NCBI GenBank assembly: GCA_003450735.1
Contig: DMEZ01000050.1
Span: 49,283 to 64,501, forward strand
Source of the DNA: Elusimicrobiota bacterium
GTDB taxonomy: Bacteria; Elusimicrobiota; Elusimicrobia; UBA1565
Direction: 5' to 3'
DNA: 15,219 bases
The notes beneath the pieces were generated by a model. It was not told where the DNA came from and did no database searches. It saw nothing but the letters and a program-made list of their open reading frames with translations. Position numbers and translations under genes: made by a program. This document shows, one piece after another, positions 14,921-15,219 of this stretch. Position 1 is the stretch's first letter, and each line of letters opens with the position of its first letter.

Positions 14921-14947
14921 GCCGGCGCCGCAAGCGTATTCGCCGGC
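14921..14947. terminator. GC-rich hairpin between convergent genes, possible bidirectional terminator
   Basis: GCCGGCG (14921-14927) pairs perfectly with CGCCGGC (14941-14947) around a 13-nt loop, 11 nt after the aminotransferase stop and about 60 nt beyond the catalase stop on the other strand. Neither side has a T-tract, so it is not a textbook intrinsic terminator. Its position between converging genes supports a transcription-ending role, but at this GC content a 7-bp stem can arise by chance. Confidence 0.3.
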
Positions 14948-14948
14948 G

Positions 14949-15000
14949 GATGACCAGCGTCGGCACCTCGATGCGCGCGAGGTCCTTGCGAAAATGGGAT
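14949..15000 (-). pseudogene. Remnant of an alpha/beta hydrolase (haloperoxidase/arylesterase type)
   Basis: On the minus strand 14993-14949 reads FRKDLARIEVPTLVI, preceded in frame by SH. This matches the conserved segment just before the catalytic-acid loop of chloroperoxidase-type alpha/beta hydrolases, where FRxDLxxIDVPTLVI is followed by HGDxD. Here the match stops abruptly: the next codons are Arg-rich and lack HGD, at the edge of the 14921-14947 hairpin. No recognisable hydrolase sequence precedes it because the catalase stop is only a few bases away. It therefore looks like a short leftover of a deleted gene. A chance match to 15 conserved residues is unlikely but possible. Confidence 0.4.
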
Positions 15001-15006
15001 CCTCCT

Positions 15007-15219
15007 TCAGGCCTTCGCCGATCCCGCAGTTCGGAGCCCCAGCGCCTCGGCCACGCCGTGGCCGTAGGCGGGATCGGCTTCCGTGCAGTTGCCGATGTGG
15101 CGCAGCTTGATCTCCCGCGGGGCGTCGCCCATCGAACGGGCGGTGTTCTCGAAGAGCGCCTTCTGCTGCGCCGGGCTCATCAGCCGGAACAGTTTGCCCG
15201 GCTGGCTGTAGTAGTCCGC
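15007..15219 (-). CDS. katA: Catalase, C-terminal fragment (cut by the window edge)
   Basis: The last 70 residues of a monofunctional haem catalase, which turns hydrogen peroxide into water and oxygen. The fragment begins ADYYSQPGKLFRLMSPAQQK and continues through ALFENTARSMGD to RHIGNCTEADPAYGHGVAEALGL. These are the conserved C-terminal helices of small-subunit catalases, and the stop comes shortly after LGL as usual, so there is no extra C-terminal domain as in large KatE-type enzymes. The haem and active-site residues lie outside the window. The gene converges on the alanine aminotransferase; the hairpin and a hydrolase remnant lie in the roughly 100 bases between. The symbol is by family only. 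Confidence 0.9.
   Translation of the reverse strand, partial: ADYYSQPGKLFRLMSPAQQKALFENTARSMGDAPREIKLRHIGNCTEADPAYGHGVAEALGLRTAGSAKA

Noticed and set aside
13479..14966. Long minus-strand frame opposite the alanine aminotransferase, starting MPTLVIRRR
   Set aside because: It is antisense to a gene with all aminotransferase motifs; only its first residues coincide with the hydrolase remnant.

Overview
The window is very GC-rich, densely coded bacterial chromosome. Several proteins carry Sec signal peptides, which fits a diderm, free-living bacterium. The mix of secreted HEAT and S9 proteins, a secreted HD-GYP/kinase-like protein and GTG starts would suit a Planctomycetota/Elusimicrobiota-like lineage. 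That is a low-confidence guess, because no rRNA or other marker gene is present. I see no tRNA, rRNA, CRISPR array, insertion sequence or phage gene.

Layout. (1) 1-39: the last 12 codons of a plus-strand gene. (2) 43-3272, minus strand: an S9 prolyl-oligopeptidase-type serine peptidase followed by a HEAT-repeat protein, both with signal peptides and joined by a GTGA overlap. (3) 3369-7234, plus strand: a DegT/DnrJ aminotransferase that looks like GDP-perosamine synthase, joined by an ATGA overlap to a 919-residue fusion of GNAT acetyltransferase, DPM1/ArnC-like GT2 and multi-spanning GT-C (PMT/ArnT-like) glycosyltransferase. (4) 7253-8385, plus strand: a promoter, a 28-codon leader ORF and a DUF5009/HGSNAT-like membrane acyltransferase. 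(5) 8338-10679, minus strand: a secreted HExxH peptidase-MA-like protein and a secreted protein of unknown function, again with a GTGA overlap. (6) 10834-14909, plus strand: a signal-peptide HD-GYP protein with two C-terminal kinase-like domains, coupled to an AlaA-like alanine aminotransferase. (7) 14949-15219, minus strand: a short remnant of an alpha/beta hydrolase and the C-terminus of a catalase.

The most coherent unit is block 3. Read as a pathway, it makes a 4-amino sugar nucleotide, acylates the amine, moves the sugar to a polyprenyl phosphate and then transfers it to an extracytoplasmic acceptor. This parallels the logic of ArnB/ArnA/ArnC/ArnT but is compressed into two coupled genes, with GNAT acylation in place of formylation. 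The HD-GYP/pseudokinase/kinase protein in block 6 is the second unusual item.

Expression signals form a pattern. The first gene of each transcription unit has a TANAAT-like -10 hexamer only 6-9 nt before its start codon and no convincing Shine-Dalgarno sequence, so these mRNAs look leaderless. Downstream genes start by 4-nt NTGA overlap, and the alanine aminotransferase also has a strong internal AAAGGAGG.
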